NCBI RefSeq assembly: GCF_002860355.1
Contig: NZ_NMWU01000002.1
Coordinates: 165,770-229,769 of the forward strand
Source of the DNA: Bifidobacterium margollesii
GTDB lineage: Bacteria > Actinomycetota > Actinomycetes > Actinomycetales > Bifidobacteriaceae
Reading direction: 5' to 3'
DNA length: 64,000 bases
The notes under the pieces are model-generated. The model made no database searches, was not told the DNA's origin, and saw only the letters and a program-made list of their open reading frames with translations. A program made the translations under genes and the position numbers. Below are positions 22,502 to 33,543 of the stretch, in pieces (positions within the stretch are counted from its first letter, which is position 1; every line of letters begins with the position of its first letter).

Positions 22502-23845
22502 ATGAAGTTCAAGGCGAACGGCGGCAAGGCACGACATCACGCCTCTCCGTATGCCGCCCTGTTCCGTATTCCCGGTACCAAGGCATTCTCCGCGTCGGCG
22601 GCGCTGGCCAGACTCCCCATATCGATGATGGGGCTCGGCATCGTGCTGGCGCTGAACCACATCTACGACAACTGGACCACTGCGGGTGCGATGAGCGCCG
22701 CGTACGTGCTCTCCGCGGCGGTGGTCACCCCGGTGTATGCCCGACTCTTCGACCGTTTCGGCCAGCGAAAGGTCGGTCGCGTCGCGCTGGCGCTGCAGGT
22801 GGTCTGCATGTTCTCCTTCGCGTTGGGCGCCTATCTGCGTATCGCACTGCCGGCACTATTCGTGCTCGCCATGCTTACCGGCGTCACCCAGTTCGCGTTC
22901 GGCGCCCTGGTGCGTACCCGATGGGCATGGGTGCTGCGCGGCCAGAAGGACGATGCGATGCTCAACGCCGCCTATGCCTTCGAATCGGCGATCGACGAAA
23001 CGGTGTTCGTGATCGGGCCGATTCTCGCGGCGTTTCTGGCGACTTCGGTGCATCCGGTGTCTCAGCTGGTGTTCCCCGCATTCTGCTCGCTGATCGGCGG
23101 CACGGCGTTCTTCATGCAGAAGCAGACGCAGCCTTCGGTGATCACCGTGGAATCCCCGGGATCACGATCCGATCGATCGTCCTCCTCCGTGGTCGATGCC
23201 GTCGGCAATGTACGCGAAGGGGCCTCCTCACGCAGGATCAACGCCTTGTTCCGCGTTCGGACGAGGAGCGCGTTGGCCTATCGGGGCGTGGCGCTGCTGT
23301 TCCTCATCTTCATCGCCTTCAATATGAGCTTCGCCTGCTTCGACGTCTCCGTCACCGCCATCACCAAATCGATGGGACTGGAGAAGATCGTGGGCGTTCA
23401 GCTCGCCCTGTTCGCCGTCGGCTCGCTGTTCGGCGCGCTGATCTTCGGATCGGTCCGTCTCCGAGGATCGCATTGGAGCCATCTCTCGGTGCTGTTGAGC
23501 GTGCTCACGATGTGGTACGTGGGATTCCGTCTGGCCGCCGACAATCTGGTGGTGCTCGGCGTGCTTGAGGTGTGCGCCGGCTTCGTCGTCGCCCCGATCT
23601 TCGCCACCGGCAACCTGCTCGTCAAGGACATCGTTCCCGAATCCTCCCTCACCGAAGGATTGTCGTGGCTCAACACCGGAAGCTCCCTCGGCGTGTCTCT
23701 GGGATCGACCGTCACGGGCGTGGTACTGGATGCCTTCGGCACCCACGCCGGCATGCTGCTGCCGTTCCTCACCACGGCATGCGCGGTACCGCTGGCCTTC
23801 GCGGGATGGACGTCGGCCCGACGCCGAGCCCGCCGATCCAGATGA
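22502..23845 (+). CDS. MFS transporter
   Basis: A 447-residue major facilitator protein with about twelve hydrophobic helices. The typical motif-A-like loop VYARLFDRFGQRKVGR lies near residue 80, between helices 2 and 3. A cytoplasmic Ser-rich linker (SPGSRSDRSSSSVVD) separates the two six-helix halves, and the Arg-rich C-terminus is cytoplasmic. The ribosome site is weak. It starts 203 bases after the helicase pair, in a gap where I see nothing else. The substrate is unknown; a drug/metabolite exporter is plausible. Confidence 0.82.
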   Translation: MKFKANGGKARHHASPYAALFRIPGTKAFSASAALARLPISMMGLGIVLALNHIYDNWTTAGAMSAAYVLSAAVVTPVYARLFDRFGQRKVGRVALALQVVCMFSFALGAYLRIALPALFVLAMLTGVTQFAFGALVRTRWAWVLRGQKDDAMLNAAYAFESAIDETVFVIGPILAAFLATSVHPVSQLVFPAFCSLIGGTAFFMQKQTQPSVITVESPGSRSDRSSSSVVDAVGNVREGASSRRINALFRVRTRSALAYRGVALLFLIFIAFNMSFACFDVSVTAITKSMGLEKIVGVQLALFAVGSLFGALIFGSVRLRGSHWSHLSVLLSVLTMWYVGFRLAADNLVVLGVLEVCAGFVVAPIFATGNLLVKDIVPESSLTEGLSWLNTGSSLGVSLGSTVTGVVLDAFGTHAGMLLPFLTTACAVPLAFAGWTSARRRARRSR

Positions 23846-23894
23846 TCATGATCCCGGCGACTGATCATGGTTCCGGCAGACCGGAGACCGTGAG

Positions 23895-23934
23895 CTAGTG
23901 ACAGTGAACTAGTGACCGTGAACCAGTGCCGTGA
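23895..23934. repeat. 14-bp tandem repeats between the two MFS genes
   Basis: CTAGTGACAGTGAA (23895), CTAGTGACCGTGAA (23909) and a shorter CCAGTGCCGTGA (23923) follow head to tail. They lie 50 bases before the second MFS start and are possibly part of its promoter region. Confidence 0.7.
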
Positions 23935-23983
23935 TTCGGTGTTCCGTGGCGGATCGGTGCGTACTCGGCGGTACCATGAGCGA

Positions 23984-25462
23984 ATGAGCGAGAAGAACAA
24001 CGGCGTACCCGAGAAGAACAGCGCCGACGTGCCCGAAAGCATCGTCGCGTCCGCGGGCCACTCCATCGAAACCGAAACCGAAGCTGAAACCGAAACCGGA
24101 GCCAAGGCCGGCGTCGAGCCGCCCGCAGGATCCTCGGCGCCTTCTCTGGGCGGTGCGAAGGCCTATGCGGTGTGGGGCGTCGCCATGGCGGGCTACATCT
24201 TCGCCGTCACCTGTCGTTCGTCCCTTTCCGCTACTGGCATCGAGGCCGCCCACCACTTCGACACCACCAGTACGGCGCTGTCGATGTTCCTCTATCTTCA
24301 GCTGTTCGTCTATGCGATCATGCAGATTCCCGCCGGTGTGCTGCTCGACCGATTCGGCGCCCGGCGACTGATCGCCGCCGGCGGCATACTGATGTCCTTC
24401 GGCCAGGCTCTGATGGCCGTGGCCCCGGCCACCTCGATCGCCGTGATCGGTCGCGGCATCGTCGGCATGGGCGATGCGATGACCTTCATCTCCGTGATCC
24501 GACTCGTCTCCGCATGGTTCCCGTTCGAACGGGTGCCGCTGATGAACCAGATCACCTCCATGCTCGGCGGTCTGGGGCAGATCATCTCCATATATCCGTT
24601 CGTCTGGCTGCTCAGACTCGCCGGATGGCAGATCGCGTTCCTTTCGCTTACCGCCATCGGCGTCATGATCGCGGCATGCGTGATCATGAGCGTGCGCGAC
24701 ACCCCGGCGGCAGCGCGTCGAACGCCGGGCGCGGCGGAAAACCATGCCGACCGTACAGACCGTACAGACCATGCCGACCATGCAAACCGTGACGGTCTCG
24801 GTTCCGCGCTGCGAGGTCTGAAGGCGGTGCTTAAAACCCCGGGCACGTTCTGCGGATTCTGGGTGCACTCCACCACATGGTTCTCCATCAACATGATGAA
24901 CCAGCTGTGGGGCGTGCCGTTCCTGCTGGCGGTGGAGGGCTATTCGCGCGAGCAGGCGAGCGCGTATCTGGCCATCGGCATGGTCATCAATGTGGTGTGG
25001 GCCCTGTCGATGGGCCGCATAGCGGGACTGCATCCGATTCACGGCCGTGCGGCCATCGTGTACGCCACGGTCGGCTCCCAGGCCCTGTGCTGGACGATTC
25101 TGCTGCTCACTCCGGGGCCGCACCCCACATGGTTCATGGTGCTGCTGCTTCTGGCCATGTCCAGCGGCGGTCCGGCCTCGAACATCGCATTCGACTTCGC
25201 CCGCGACACCAACCGTCCCGACAATCTCGGCGCGGCGACGGGGTTCGCGAATACCGGCGGATTCCTGTCTTCGGCGCTCATCTTCCTCGGCGTGGGCATG
25301 ATGCTCGACGCTCAGGGCGCCACCGATCCGAGCCTGTACACCGATCATGTGATGCGCATCGCCGTGCTGATCCAGTATCCGATGTGGATCATCGGTTTGA
25401 CCGGATTCACCGTCATGCTGCCGAAGACCACGAGGATTCTCAGGGCACGATTCCATCGCTGA
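23984..25462 (+). CDS. MFS transporter with acidic N-terminal extension
   Basis: A 492-residue major facilitator protein. I chose the ATG at 23984 (MSEKNNG), because the longer frame begins inside a tandem repeat. The first 55 residues are hydrophilic and contain a Glu-Thr repeat (ETETEAETETG). The MFS core starts at AVWGVAMAGYIFAVTCRSSLSA. Motif A is GVLLDRFGARRLIAAGG, and GRGIVGMGDAMTFISVIRLVSAWFP resembles the helix 4-5 region of anion:cation or nitrate-type MFS carriers. The central loop holds a second repeat (DRTDRTDHADHANRDG). The substrate is unknown. It may be co-expressed with the upstream MFS gene. Confidence 0.82.
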   Translation: MSEKNNGVPEKNSADVPESIVASAGHSIETETEAETETGAKAGVEPPAGSSAPSLGGAKAYAVWGVAMAGYIFAVTCRSSLSATGIEAAHHFDTTSTALSMFLYLQLFVYAIMQIPAGVLLDRFGARRLIAAGGILMSFGQALMAVAPATSIAVIGRGIVGMGDAMTFISVIRLVSAWFPFERVPLMNQITSMLGGLGQIISIYPFVWLLRLAGWQIAFLSLTAIGVMIAACVIMSVRDTPAAARRTPGAAENHADRTDRTDHADHANRDGLGSALRGLKAVLKTPGTFCGFWVHSTTWFSINMMNQLWGVPFLLAVEGYSREQASAYLAIGMVINVVWALSMGRIAGLHPIHGRAAIVYATVGSQALCWTILLLTPGPHPTWFMVLLLLAMSSGGPASNIAFDFARDTNRPDNLGAATGFANTGGFLSSALIFLGVGMMLDAQGATDPSLYTDHVMRIAVLIQYPMWIIGLTGFTVMLPKTTRILRARFHR

Positions 25463-25720
25463 CCGGAACGACACGCCCGGGTTTTTCTAGGGGCACCCTC
25501 TGTGGTTAAATAATCAAGTTGCCTGTTTTGGGCTCGCAAAATTGTTTACTCAAAAGCGAGCGCGGCACTTCAATCTGCACGGCGGATTGTTGCATGGCTG
25601 CGCACTGATGTGGTTCGACCGCCTGCGGGAGGGATCCCGCGGTTCGTCATGCCCTGACGTGCCCCTACAACGAAGCAGGCTGGTAATAGTCAAGAAATTC
25701 GCAAGAAAGGGCGGACGGCA
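25463..25720 (+). promoter_or_regulatory. Leader region of the S10 ribosomal operon
   Basis: This 258-base gap must carry the promoter for rpsJ and the genes behind it. It contains an AT-rich stretch (TTAAATAATCAAG, 25506-25518) and a small hairpin (GCGGGA / TCCCGC, 25625-25640). The rpsJ ribosome site AAGAAAGGGCGG ends about 7 bases before the ATG. I could not place -35/-10 hexamers with confidence. Confidence 0.4.
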
Positions 25721-26029
25721 ATGGCGGGACAGAAAATCCGCATCAGGCTTAAGTCCTATGACCACGAGGTCATTGACCAGTCGGCGAAGAAAATCGTCGA
25801 GACGGTCACGAACGCGGGCGCAACCGTAGTTGGCCCGGTTCCTCTGCCGACCGAGAAGAACGTGTTTGTCGTTATCCGTTCTCCTCACAAGTACAAGGAT
25901 TCCCGCGAGCACTTCGAGATGCGCACCCACAAGCGTCTCATCGACATCGTTGACCCGACTCCGAAGGCAGTCGACTCTCTGATGCGTCTCGATCTGCCGG
26001 CGGACGTGAACATCGAGATCAAGCTGTAA
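25721..26029 (+). CDS. rpsJ: 30S ribosomal protein S10
   Basis: First gene of the S10 operon; 102 residues, the normal length. [19 protein letters not shown], the [21 protein letters not shown] loop and THKRLIDI are diagnostic of S10. S10 sits in the head of the small subunit and in other bacteria also pairs with NusB in antitermination. rplC follows after 17 bases. Confidence 0.98.
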   Translation: MAGQKIRIRLKSYDHEVIDQSAKKIVETVTNAGATVVGPVPLPTEKNVFVVIRSPHKYKDSREHFEMRTHKRLIDIVDPTPKAVDSLMRLDLPADVNIEIKL

Positions 26030-26046
26030 GGGAGGAGGGAACCGTT

Positions 26047-26694
26047 ATGAGCAACAACATCAAGAGCGCTCTTCTGGGCAAGAAGATCGGCATGACTCAG
26101 GTGTGGGATGAGAACGGCCTCTTCATCCCCGTCACGCTTGTCGACGTCTCCACCAACGTGGTGACCGCCGTGAAGACCGAGGAGACCGACGGCTACAAGG
26201 CCGTCCAGATCGGCTACGGCCAGATCGACCCGACCAAGGTGACCAAGCCGCTTGCCGGCCACTTCGCCAAGGCCGGTGTGACCCCGCGTCGTCACCTCGT
26301 CGAGATCCGCACCGAAGAAGCCGAGAACTTCGAGCCTGGTCAGGAGCTGACTGCCGAACTGTTCGCCGAAGGCGCTCAGGTCGACGTCACCGGCACCACC
26401 AAGGGCAAGGGCTTCGCCGGCACCATCAAGCGTTGGGGCTTCAAGTCCTACCGCCGTACCCACGGCTCGCACAAGAACGAGCGTCGTCCCGGTTCGGTCG
26501 GCGCCTGCGCCACCCCGGGTCGTATCCTCAAGGGCAAGCGCATGGCTGGCCGCATGGGTCATGTCACCAGCACCACGCTGAACCTCACCGTTGTTTCCTC
26601 GGACGTCGAGAACGGCGTCATCGCCATCAAGGGTGCCATCCCCGGCCCCAAGGGCAGCATCGTTCTGGTCCGTTCCGCAGTGAAGGGAGCCTGA
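26047..26694 (+). CDS. rplC: 50S ribosomal protein L3
   Basis: L3, 215 residues, an early assembly protein close to the peptidyl transferase centre. [16 protein letters not shown] at the N-terminus and the [17 protein letters not shown] ... [26 protein letters not shown] loop are family hallmarks. A strong GGGAGGAGGG ribosome site precedes the ATG. Confidence 0.98.
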   Translation: MSNNIKSALLGKKIGMTQVWDENGLFIPVTLVDVSTNVVTAVKTEETDGYKAVQIGYGQIDPTKVTKPLAGHFAKAGVTPRRHLVEIRTEEAENFEPGQELTAELFAEGAQVDVTGTTKGKGFAGTIKRWGFKSYRRTHGSHKNERRPGSVGACATPGRILKGKRMAGRMGHVTSTTLNLTVVSSDVENGVIAIKGAIPGPKGSIVLVRSAVKGA

Positions 26695-26700
26695 TAAATC

Positions 26701-27363
26701 ATGGCTATTTCTCTGAATGTCACGGACGCCCAGGGCCAGGCCGCTGGTTCCGTCGAGGCTCCGGAGGAGCTGTTCGGCATTTCCGCCGAGGAAGTGCAGA
26801 ACCACGTTCCGCTGGTGCACCAGGTCGTCATCGCCCAGCTGGCTGCTGCTCGTCAGGGCACCCACGCCACCAAGAACCGCGCCAAGATCTCCGGCGGCGG
26901 TAAGAAGCCGTGGAAGCAGAAGGGCACCGGTCGTGCCCGTCAGGGCTCCATCCGCGCCCCGCAGTGGGCTCACGGTGCCGTCGCTCACGGCCCGCAGCCG
27001 CGCGACTACTCGCAGCGCACCCCCAAGAAGATGAAGGCCGCCGCTCTGCGCTACATGCTGTCCGACCGTGCCAACGCCGGTCGCGTGCATGTCGTGGACT
27101 TCGGCATCGGCGAGACCCCGTCCACCAAGGCCGCCAAGGTCGTGATCGACGCCGTCGCCCAGAACCGGTTCGCCACCGTCGTGTTCTCCCGCGAGAACAT
27201 CAACGAATGGCTGTCCGTTCGCAACCTGCCGACCGTGCACCCCATCTTCGCCGATCAGCTCAACACCTACGATGTGGTGACCGCCGAGGATCTCGTCTTC
27301 ACCAAGGAAGGCTTCGAAGCCTTCGTGAACGCGAAGTCCGCCAAGGCTGAGAAGGAGGCCTGA
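26701..27363 (+). CDS. rplD: 50S ribosomal protein L4
   Basis: L4, 220 residues, which lines the exit tunnel with L22. The [25 protein letters not shown] loop near residue 65 is the L4 signature. The C-terminus ends in a Lys/Ala tail. In E. coli L4 represses its own operon; no equivalent leader structure was recognised here. Confidence 0.98.
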   Translation: MAISLNVTDAQGQAAGSVEAPEELFGISAEEVQNHVPLVHQVVIAQLAAARQGTHATKNRAKISGGGKKPWKQKGTGRARQGSIRAPQWAHGAVAHGPQPRDYSQRTPKKMKAAALRYMLSDRANAGRVHVVDFGIGETPSTKAAKVVIDAVAQNRFATVVFSRENINEWLSVRNLPTVHPIFADQLNTYDVVTAEDLVFTKEGFEAFVNAKSAKAEKEA

Positions 27364-27368
27364 TTCAC

Positions 27369-27665
27369 ATGGCAGCGATTCACAAGCCCGCACACGACAT
27401 CATCCTCAAGCCTGTCGTCTCCGAAAAGAGCTACGCCAACTCCGACATGGGCCAGTACACCTTCGTGGTGGCTCCCACCGCGAACAAGGTGCAGATCAAG
27501 CAGGCCATCGAAGAGATCTTCAATGTCAAGGTGACGAACGTCAACACCCTCAACCGCGCCGGCAAGCGTCAGCGCACCCGCACCGGTTACGGCCGCCGCG
27601 TGAACGAAAAGCGCGCCATCGTGACCGTCGCCGAGGGCCAGACCATCGACATCTTCGGCAACTGA
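27369..27665 (+). CDS. rplW: 50S ribosomal protein L23
   Basis: L23, 98 residues, located at the tunnel exit where it docks trigger factor and [17 protein letters not shown] at the N-terminus and [22 protein letters not shown] near the end are typical. It starts 5 bases after rplD and is clearly in the same transcript. Confidence 0.97.
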   Translation: MAAIHKPAHDIILKPVVSEKSYANSDMGQYTFVVAPTANKVQIKQAIEEIFNVKVTNVNTLNRAGKRQRTRTGYGRRVNEKRAIVTVAEGQTIDIFGN

Positions 27666-27695
27666 AGGCTAGCCGAGAAAGTTAGGAACTAAATT

Positions 27696-28526
<831 letters not shown>

Positions 28527-28541
28527 GGGAGTATCGAAGAG

Positions 28542-28820
28542 ATGACTCGTAGCATCAAGAAGGGCCCCTTCGTCGACGCCCACTTGCAGAAGAAGGTCGA
28601 CGAGCAGAACGAGAAGGGCACCAAGAACGTCATCAAGACGTGGTCCCGTCGTTCGATGATCACCCCTGATTTCATCGGACACACGTTCGCAGTCCACGAT
28701 GGTCGCAAGCATGTCCCGGTGTTCGTCACCGAGGCCATGGTTGGCCACAAGCTCGGTGAGTTCGCCCCCACGAAGACCTTCAAGGGTCACGTGAAGGACG
28801 ACAAGAAGGCACGCCGCTAA
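28542..28820 (+). CDS. rpsS: 30S ribosomal protein S19
   Basis: S19, 92 residues, in the head of the small subunit. [15 protein letters not shown] at the start, [30 protein letters not shown] in the middle and [17 protein letters not shown] near the end are diagnostic. Confidence 0.98.
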   Translation: MTRSIKKGPFVDAHLQKKVDEQNEKGTKNVIKTWSRRSMITPDFIGHTFAVHDGRKHVPVFVTEAMVGHKLGEFAPTKTFKGHVKDDKKARR

Positions 28821-28842
28821 AGGCGAGGAGAGTAAAGACGTT

Positions 28843-29202
28843 ATGGAAGCTAAAGCAATCGCTCGTCACGTCCGCGTGACGCCGCGCAAGGCTCGCCGCG
28901 TCGTCGACCTCATCCGAGGCAAGCAGGCGACCGAAGCGGTGACCATTCTCAAGTTCGCCCCCCAGGATGCGGCCGTTCCGGTCCGCAAGGTTCTGGAGAG
29001 CGCCATCGCCAACGCTCGTGTGAAGGCCGACAGGGCCAACGAGCCGTTCCGCGAGAACGATCTGGTCGTTAAGGAGACGTTCGTCGACGAGGGCGTCACC
29101 CTGAAGCGATTCCGTGCACGCGCCCAGGGCCGTGCCGCTCGCATCAACAAGCGCACCAGCCACATTACGGTTATCGTCGCCGATAAGGAAGGAGCCCGAT
29201 AA
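28843..29202 (+). CDS. rplV: 50S ribosomal protein L22
   Basis: L22, 119 residues, whose hairpin lines the exit tunnel and is a macrolide-resistance site. [20 protein letters not shown] and [22 protein letters not shown] are characteristic. Its TAA stop shares one base with the rpsC start (TAATG), suggesting coupled translation. Confidence 0.98.
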   Translation: MEAKAIARHVRVTPRKARRVVDLIRGKQATEAVTILKFAPQDAAVPVRKVLESAIANARVKADRANEPFRENDLVVKETFVDEGVTLKRFRARAQGRAARINKRTSHITVIVADKEGAR

Positions 29203-30011
29203 TGGGTCAGAAGATCAACCCGTTCGGCTACCGTCTTGGCGTCACCGAACAGCACCGTAGCCGCTGGTTCTCCGACTCCAACAAGGCCGGAGAGCGCTAC
29301 AGCGACTTCGTTCTCGAAGATGACAAGATCCGCAAGGCCCTGAACGCCGATCTCGAACGTGCGGGTGTGTCCCGCATCGTGATCGAGCGCACCCGCGACC
29401 GCGTGCGTGTGGACATCCACACCGCTCGTCCGGGCATCGTCATCGGCCGTCGTGGCGCCGAGGCCGACAAGGTCCGCGCCAAGCTCGAGAAGCTGACTGG
29501 CAAGCAGGTCCAGCTCAACATCTTCGAGGTTCGCAACGCCGCCATCGACGCCCAGCTCGTCGCTCAGGGCATCGCTGAGCAGCTGACCAACCGCGTCACC
29601 TTCCGTCGCGCCATGCGCAAGGCCCAGCAGGATGCCATGCGCGCCGGTGCCAAGGGTATCCGAATCAAGCTCTCCGGCCGCCTCGGCGGTGCCGAAATGA
29701 GCCGTTCGGAGTTCTACCGCGAAGGCCGCGTCCCGCTGCAGACCCTGCGCGCCCTCATCGATTACGGCTTCTTCGAAGCCAAGACCACCTACGGTCGCAT
29801 CGGTGTGAAGGTGTGGATCTACAAGGGCGACATGACCGAGCGTGAATTCGAAGAGCAGCAGGCCCAGCAGCAGGGCGCCCGCGGCCGTCGCGGCGATCGT
29901 CGTCCGCGCCGTGGCTCCCGCAACGCTCAGGCCCAGAAGACCGCCCAGGCCCAGGCTCCCGAAGCCAAGGCTGAGGCAGCCGCTCCGGCCGCCACGGAAG
30001 CAAAGGAGTAA
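29202..30011 (+). CDS. rpsC: 30S ribosomal protein S3 with Ala/Gln-rich tail
   Basis: S3, 269 residues, at the mRNA entry site. [14 protein letters not shown], the KH-domain [16 protein letters not shown] motif and [12 protein letters not shown] are diagnostic. After the conserved core (about 215 residues) there is a basic then Ala/Glu/Gln-rich extension ([29 protein letters not shown]), a low-complexity tail seen in actinobacterial S3 proteins. Confidence 0.98.
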   Translation: MGQKINPFGYRLGVTEQHRSRWFSDSNKAGERYSDFVLEDDKIRKALNADLERAGVSRIVIERTRDRVRVDIHTARPGIVIGRRGAEADKVRAKLEKLTGKQVQLNIFEVRNAAIDAQLVAQGIAEQLTNRVTFRRAMRKAQQDAMRAGAKGIRIKLSGRLGGAEMSRSEFYREGRVPLQTLRALIDYGFFEAKTTYGRIGVKVWIYKGDMTEREFEEQQAQQQGARGRRGDRRPRRGSRNAQAQKTAQAQAPEAKAEAAAPAATEAKE

Positions 30012-30016
30012 CCCAG

Positions 30017-30436
30017 ATGCTTATTCCGAAGAGGACTAAATATCGCAAGCAGCACCGTCCTGTCCGTAAGGGCATGTCCAAGGGCGGCAACGAGATCGCA
30101 TTCGGCGATTTCGGCATTCAGGCGCTGGCTCCGGCTTACGTGACCAACCGCCAGATTGAGGCCGCTCGTATCGCCATGACCCGTTACATCAAGCGTGGTG
30201 GTCGTGTGTGGATCACGATCTTCCCTGATCGCCCGCTGACCAAGCACCCCCTCGGCGCCCGAATGGGTTCCGGTAAGGGCACCCCGGAGTTCTGGATCGC
30301 CAACGTGCGTCCGGGCCGCGTGATGTTCGAAATCGGTGGTGTTTCCGAGGATGTCGCTCGTGAGGCTCTGCGCCGCGCCATCGACAAGCTCCCCATGAAG
30401 TGCAGGATTATCGCCCGTGAAGGTGGTGACAACTGA
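30017..30436 (+). CDS. rplP: 50S ribosomal protein L16
   Basis: L16, 139 residues, near the A site and an evernimicin/avilamycin interaction site. [46 protein letters not shown] and [11 protein letters not shown] are family signatures. The stop overlaps the rpmC start (TGATG). Confidence 0.98.
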   Translation: MLIPKRTKYRKQHRPVRKGMSKGGNEIAFGDFGIQALAPAYVTNRQIEAARIAMTRYIKRGGRVWITIFPDRPLTKHPLGARMGSGKGTPEFWIANVRPGRVMFEIGGVSEDVAREALRRAIDKLPMKCRIIAREGGDN

Positions 30437-30687
30437 TGGCAGTCGGTACCGCTGATTACACCATTAAGAACCTCAACGCTAAGACCAACGCGGAAATCGA
30501 GGAGGCCCTCAAGTCCTCCAAGGAAGAGCTGTTCAACCTGCGCTTCCAGGCCGCTACCGGTCAGCTCGACAACACTTCGCGCATCAAGGCCGTGAAGCGT
30601 GACATCGCTCGCATGTACACGGTCCTGCGTGAACGTGAACTCGGCATCAGCGAGGCTCCGGCAGAAGAAAAGACTGAGGAGAAGTAA
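30436..30687 (+). CDS. rpmC: 50S ribosomal protein L29
   Basis: L29, 83 residues. The two-helix core [46 protein letters not shown] is typical. The Glu-rich C-terminus ([11 protein letters not shown]) is an extension. The start overlaps the rplP stop by one base. Confidence 0.96.
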   Translation: MAVGTADYTIKNLNAKTNAEIEEALKSSKEELFNLRFQAATGQLDNTSRIKAVKRDIARMYTVLRERELGISEAPAEEKTEEK

Positions 30688-30689
30688 GC

Positions 30690-30950
30690 ATGGCTGAAGA
30701 GCGTAATTCCCGCAAGGTTCGCCGTGGTTATGTCGTGTCCGATAAGATGGACAAGACCATCACGGTCGAGATCGAGCACCGTTCGACCCACCCGCTGTAC
30801 GGCAAGGTCGTTCGTACCACCAGCAAGGTCAAGGCTCATGATGAACACAACGACGCCCATATTGGCGATCTCGTGAGTATTATGGAGACTCGACCGTTGA
30901 GCAAGACGAAGCGTTGGCGTCTGGACGCCATCGTGGAGCGCGCCAAGTAA
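30690..30950 (+). CDS. rpsQ: 30S ribosomal protein S17
   Basis: S17, 86 residues, a primary 16S rRNA-binding OB-fold protein. [34 protein letters not shown] and [18 protein letters not shown] are diagnostic. A strong hairpin without a T-run separates it from rplN, marking the S10/spc boundary. Confidence 0.97.
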   Translation: MAEERNSRKVRRGYVVSDKMDKTITVEIEHRSTHPLYGKVVRTTSKVKAHDEHNDAHIGDLVSIMETRPLSKTKRWRLDAIVERAK

Positions 30951-30970
30951 TACAAGTTCGGCAAGGCTCG

Positions 30971-31010
30971 CCCAACACCCCGATCCGCCCTATGGCGGCG
31001 GGGTGTTGGG
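30971..31010 (+). promoter_or_regulatory. Strong intercistronic hairpin between rpsQ and rplN
   Basis: CCCAACACCCCG pairs with CGGGGTGTTGGG over 12 bp. After a 2-nt bulge, CCGCC pairs with GGCGG around a CTAT loop. No T-run follows (GGAGGACCGG). It could be a processing site, a stabiliser of the upstream transcript or a protein-binding site rather than a normal terminator. Confidence 0.85.
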
Positions 31011-31039
31011 GGAGGACCGGCTCGACTTAAGGAGAATCA

Positions 31040-31408
31040 ATGATTCAGCAGGAATCGCGACTTCGTGTCGCCGACAACACGGGTGCCAAGGAGCTCTTGA
31101 CCATCCGCGTGCTCGGTGGTTCGAAGCGCCGTTATGCAGGCATTGGCGATGTCATCGTCGCCACTGTCAAGGACGCCATTCCCGGCGGATCGGTGAAGAA
31201 GAGCGACGTGGTGAAGGCCGTCGTCGTTCGCACCGTGAAGGAAACCCGCCGTCCCGATGGTTCCTACATCAAGTTCGACGAGAATGCCGCCGTCATTCTC
31301 GGCTCCGGCCGTGAACCCAAGGGCACTCGTATTTTCGGACCGGTCGCTCGTGAGCTGCGCGACAAGCGCTTCATGAAGATCGTGTCCCTCGCACCGGAGG
31401 TGATCTGA
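31040..31408 (+). CDS. rplN: 50S ribosomal protein L14
   Basis: L14, 122 residues, at the subunit interface. [27 protein letters not shown] and [27 protein letters not shown] are signatures. The ribosome site AAGGAG is 9 bases upstream. It is the first gene of the spc block here. Confidence 0.98.
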   Translation: MIQQESRLRVADNTGAKELLTIRVLGGSKRRYAGIGDVIVATVKDAIPGGSVKKSDVVKAVVVRTVKETRRPDGSYIKFDENAAVILGSGREPKGTRIFGPVARELRDKRFMKIVSLAPEVI

Positions 31409-31744
31409 GTGGTAGCAAAGATCAAGACCGGCGATGAGGTCAAGGTCATCCGCGGCAAGGACCGCGGCAAGGAAGGCAAGGTCGTCAAGATCCTGCCGAA
31501 CGACCGACTGATCGTCGAAGGTGTGCAGATTGTCAAGAAGCACGTCCGCGCCACCCAGCAGGGCCAGCAGGCCGGCATCGTGTCCGTCGAGGCTCCGATC
31601 CATCGCTCCAACGTGATGGTCATCGATCCTGAAACCAAGCAGCCGACCCGCGTCGGCGTCGTGGTCAAGGAAGAGGCCCGTGACGGCAAGGTGAAGAAGG
31701 TGCGCGTGCGCGTTGCCAAGAAGTCCGGAAAGGAGCTGGCATGA
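31409..31744 (+). CDS. rplX: 50S ribosomal protein L24
   Basis: L24, 111 residues, an assembly initiator. The KOW motif is [23 protein letters not shown]. The start is GTG at 31409, directly after the rplN stop, with GGAGG inside the end of rplN. It overlaps rplE by 4 bases (ATGA). Confidence 0.97.
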   Translation: MVAKIKTGDEVKVIRGKDRGKEGKVVKILPNDRLIVEGVQIVKKHVRATQQGQQAGIVSVEAPIHRSNVMVIDPETKQPTRVGVVVKEEARDGKVKKVRVRVAKKSGKELA

Positions 31745-32313
31745 GCGATGTCACTATCGAAGCGCCGGCAACCCCGCGCTTGAAGCAGCAGTACAATGAC
31801 GTCATCATCCCCGAGCTGGAGAAGGCGTTCAAGTTCAACAACCCGATGCAGGTTCCCCGCGTCGAGAAGGTTGTCGTCTCCATGGGTGTCGGTGCCGCGG
31901 CCCGCGACTCCAAGCTCATCGAAGGCGCCGTCTCCGATCTGACCAAGATCACCGGCCAGAAGCCGAAGGTCACCAAGGCCAAGAAGTCCGTCGCGCAGTT
32001 CCACCTGCGTGAAGGCCAGGCCATCGGTGCCTACGTCACCCTGCGCGGCGATCGCATGTGGGAGTTCCTGGATCGTCTGCTGACCCTGGCCCTGCCGCGA
32101 ATCCGCGATTTCCGCGGCATCAACGGCAACCAGTTCGACGGCAACGGCAACTACAACTTCGGTCTGACGGAACAGACGATGTTCCTGGAGATCAACCCCG
32201 ATGAGGTCGATCACCAGCGTGGTATGGACATCACCGTCGTGACTTCAACCAAGGACGACAAGGAAGCTCAGGTTCTGCTGAAGCACCTTGGCTTCCCGTT
32301 CAAGGAGAACTGA
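31741..32313 (+). CDS. rplE: 50S ribosomal protein L5
   Basis: L5, 190 residues, a 5S rRNA-binding protein of the central protuberance. [51 protein letters not shown] and [24 protein letters not shown] are diagnostic. Confidence 0.98.
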   Translation: MSDVTIEAPATPRLKQQYNDVIIPELEKAFKFNNPMQVPRVEKVVVSMGVGAAARDSKLIEGAVSDLTKITGQKPKVTKAKKSVAQFHLREGQAIGAYVTLRGDRMWEFLDRLLTLALPRIRDFRGINGNQFDGNGNYNFGLTEQTMFLEINPDEVDHQRGMDITVVTSTKDDKEAQVLLKHLGFPFKEN

Positions 32314-32314
32314 T

Positions 32315-32500
32315 ATGGCAAAAACCGCTCTGAAGAACAAGGCGGCCGGCAAGCCTAAGTTCAAGGTGCGCGCCTACACGCGTTGCCAGGTCTGCGGTCG
32401 TCCCCATTCCGTGTATCGCAAGTTCGGCCTGTGCCGCGTCTGCCTTCGTGAGAAGGCGCACCGCGGTGAGCTGCCCGGCGTTACGAAGTCCAGTTGGTAA
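32315..32500 (+). CDS. rpsN: 30S ribosomal protein S14, zinc-binding type Z
   Basis: Type Z S14, 61 residues, the short form. The start is the ATG at 32315, two bases after the rplE stop. The zinc site is [20 protein letters not shown] (two CxxC pairs), so this is the zinc-dependent (C+) version. LPGVTKSSW at the end is characteristic. A zinc-free paralogue, if present, is outside this window. Confidence 0.97.
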   Translation: MAKTALKNKAAGKPKFKVRAYTRCQVCGRPHSVYRKFGLCRVCLREKAHRGELPGVTKSSW

Positions 32501-32583
32501 ATATCGACGTCGAAGGTCCGCTGCTCGACGACCGGAAGGTCGTCCTGCGGCGGAAACCACGGCGAGGAAGGGCATAAGCCCAC

Positions 32584-32982
32584 ATGACAATGACAGATCC
32601 CATCGCAGACATGCTTACGCGTCTGCGTAACGCGAGCGCGGCTAAGCACGAGACCGTGGATATGCCGTACTCCAAGTTCAAGGCCGCCATCGCGGCCATC
32701 CTGAAGCGTGAAGGCTACATCGCCGATTTCAGCGCCAAGGAAGCCAAGGTCGGCCAGACCCTTGAGGTCACCCTCAAGTACGGCCCGAACGGTGAGCGCA
32801 GCATCGAAGGCATCAAGCGCGTTTCCAAGCCTGGCCTTCGTCGTTACGCCAAGTCCGACTCCCTGCCCATGCCGCTGGGCGGTCTTGGCATCGCGATCAT
32901 CTCGACGAGTTCGGGACTGATGACCCAGAAGGAATGCCTCAAGGAAGGCATTGGCGGCGAGATCGTCGCCTACGTGTGGTGA
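32584..32982 (+). CDS. rpsH: 30S ribosomal protein S8
   Basis: S8, 132 residues, which binds helix 21 of 16S rRNA and in E. coli represses the spc operon. [18 protein letters not shown] at the start and [27 protein letters not shown] at the end are diagnostic. There is an 83-base gap before it, longer than elsewhere in the block. Confidence 0.98.
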   Translation: MTMTDPIADMLTRLRNASAAKHETVDMPYSKFKAAIAAILKREGYIADFSAKEAKVGQTLEVTLKYGPNGERSIEGIKRVSKPGLRRYAKSDSLPMPLGGLGIAIISTSSGLMTQKECLKEGIGGEIVAYVW

Positions 32983-33002
32983 GAAAGGAGAGCTGATTAC
33001 TT

Positions 33003-33542
33003 ATGGCATCGCATATCGGTAAGCTCCCCGTCGCCATTCCGGCTGGGGTTGAGGTCAAGATCGACGGACAGGCGTTCTCCGCCAAGGGTCCGAAGGGCTC
33101 CGACTCGTACACCATTCCCGAAGGCATCACCGGCGCGGTCGAGAACAACGAGATTGTGCTCACCCCGGCGGACGACCTTCGTCCCACCCGCGCCAAGCAC
33201 GGTCTGAGCCGCTCCATCATCGCTTCGATGGTCAAGGGCGTGCACGAGGGCTACGCCAAGCGCCTGCAGATCGTCGGCACCGGTTACCGTGTGGTCGCCA
33301 AGGGCAAGGGCCTCGAGTTCTTCCTCGGCTACTCCCACACCATCACCGTGAACCCGCCGGAAGGCATCGAGTTCGAGGTCGTCAACCCGAACGAGCTCGT
33401 CGTCAAGGGCACCGACAAGCAGGTTGTTGGTCAGGTTGCCGCTAACATCCGCAAGCTTCGCGCTCCGGAACCCTACAAGGGCAAGGGTGTGAAGTACGCC
33501 GATGAGCACATCCTGCGCAAGGCCGGAAAGGCTGGTAAGTAA
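33003..33542 (+). CDS. rplF: 50S ribosomal protein L6
   Basis: L6, 179 residues, with two tandem alpha/beta domains. [22 protein letters not shown] and the C-terminal [27 protein letters not shown] are characteristic. GAAAGGAG precedes the start. Confidence 0.98.
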   Translation: MASHIGKLPVAIPAGVEVKIDGQAFSAKGPKGSDSYTIPEGITGAVENNEIVLTPADDLRPTRAKHGLSRSIIASMVKGVHEGYAKRLQIVGTGYRVVAKGKGLEFFLGYSHTITVNPPEGIEFEVVNPNELVVKGTDKQVVGQVAANIRKLRAPEPYKGKGVKYADEHILRKAGKAGK

Positions 33543-33543
33543 T

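Noticed and set aside
25885-27393. 502-residue minus-strand frame opposite rplC/rplD
   Set aside because: It runs opposite essential ribosomal genes and is explained by their codon use.
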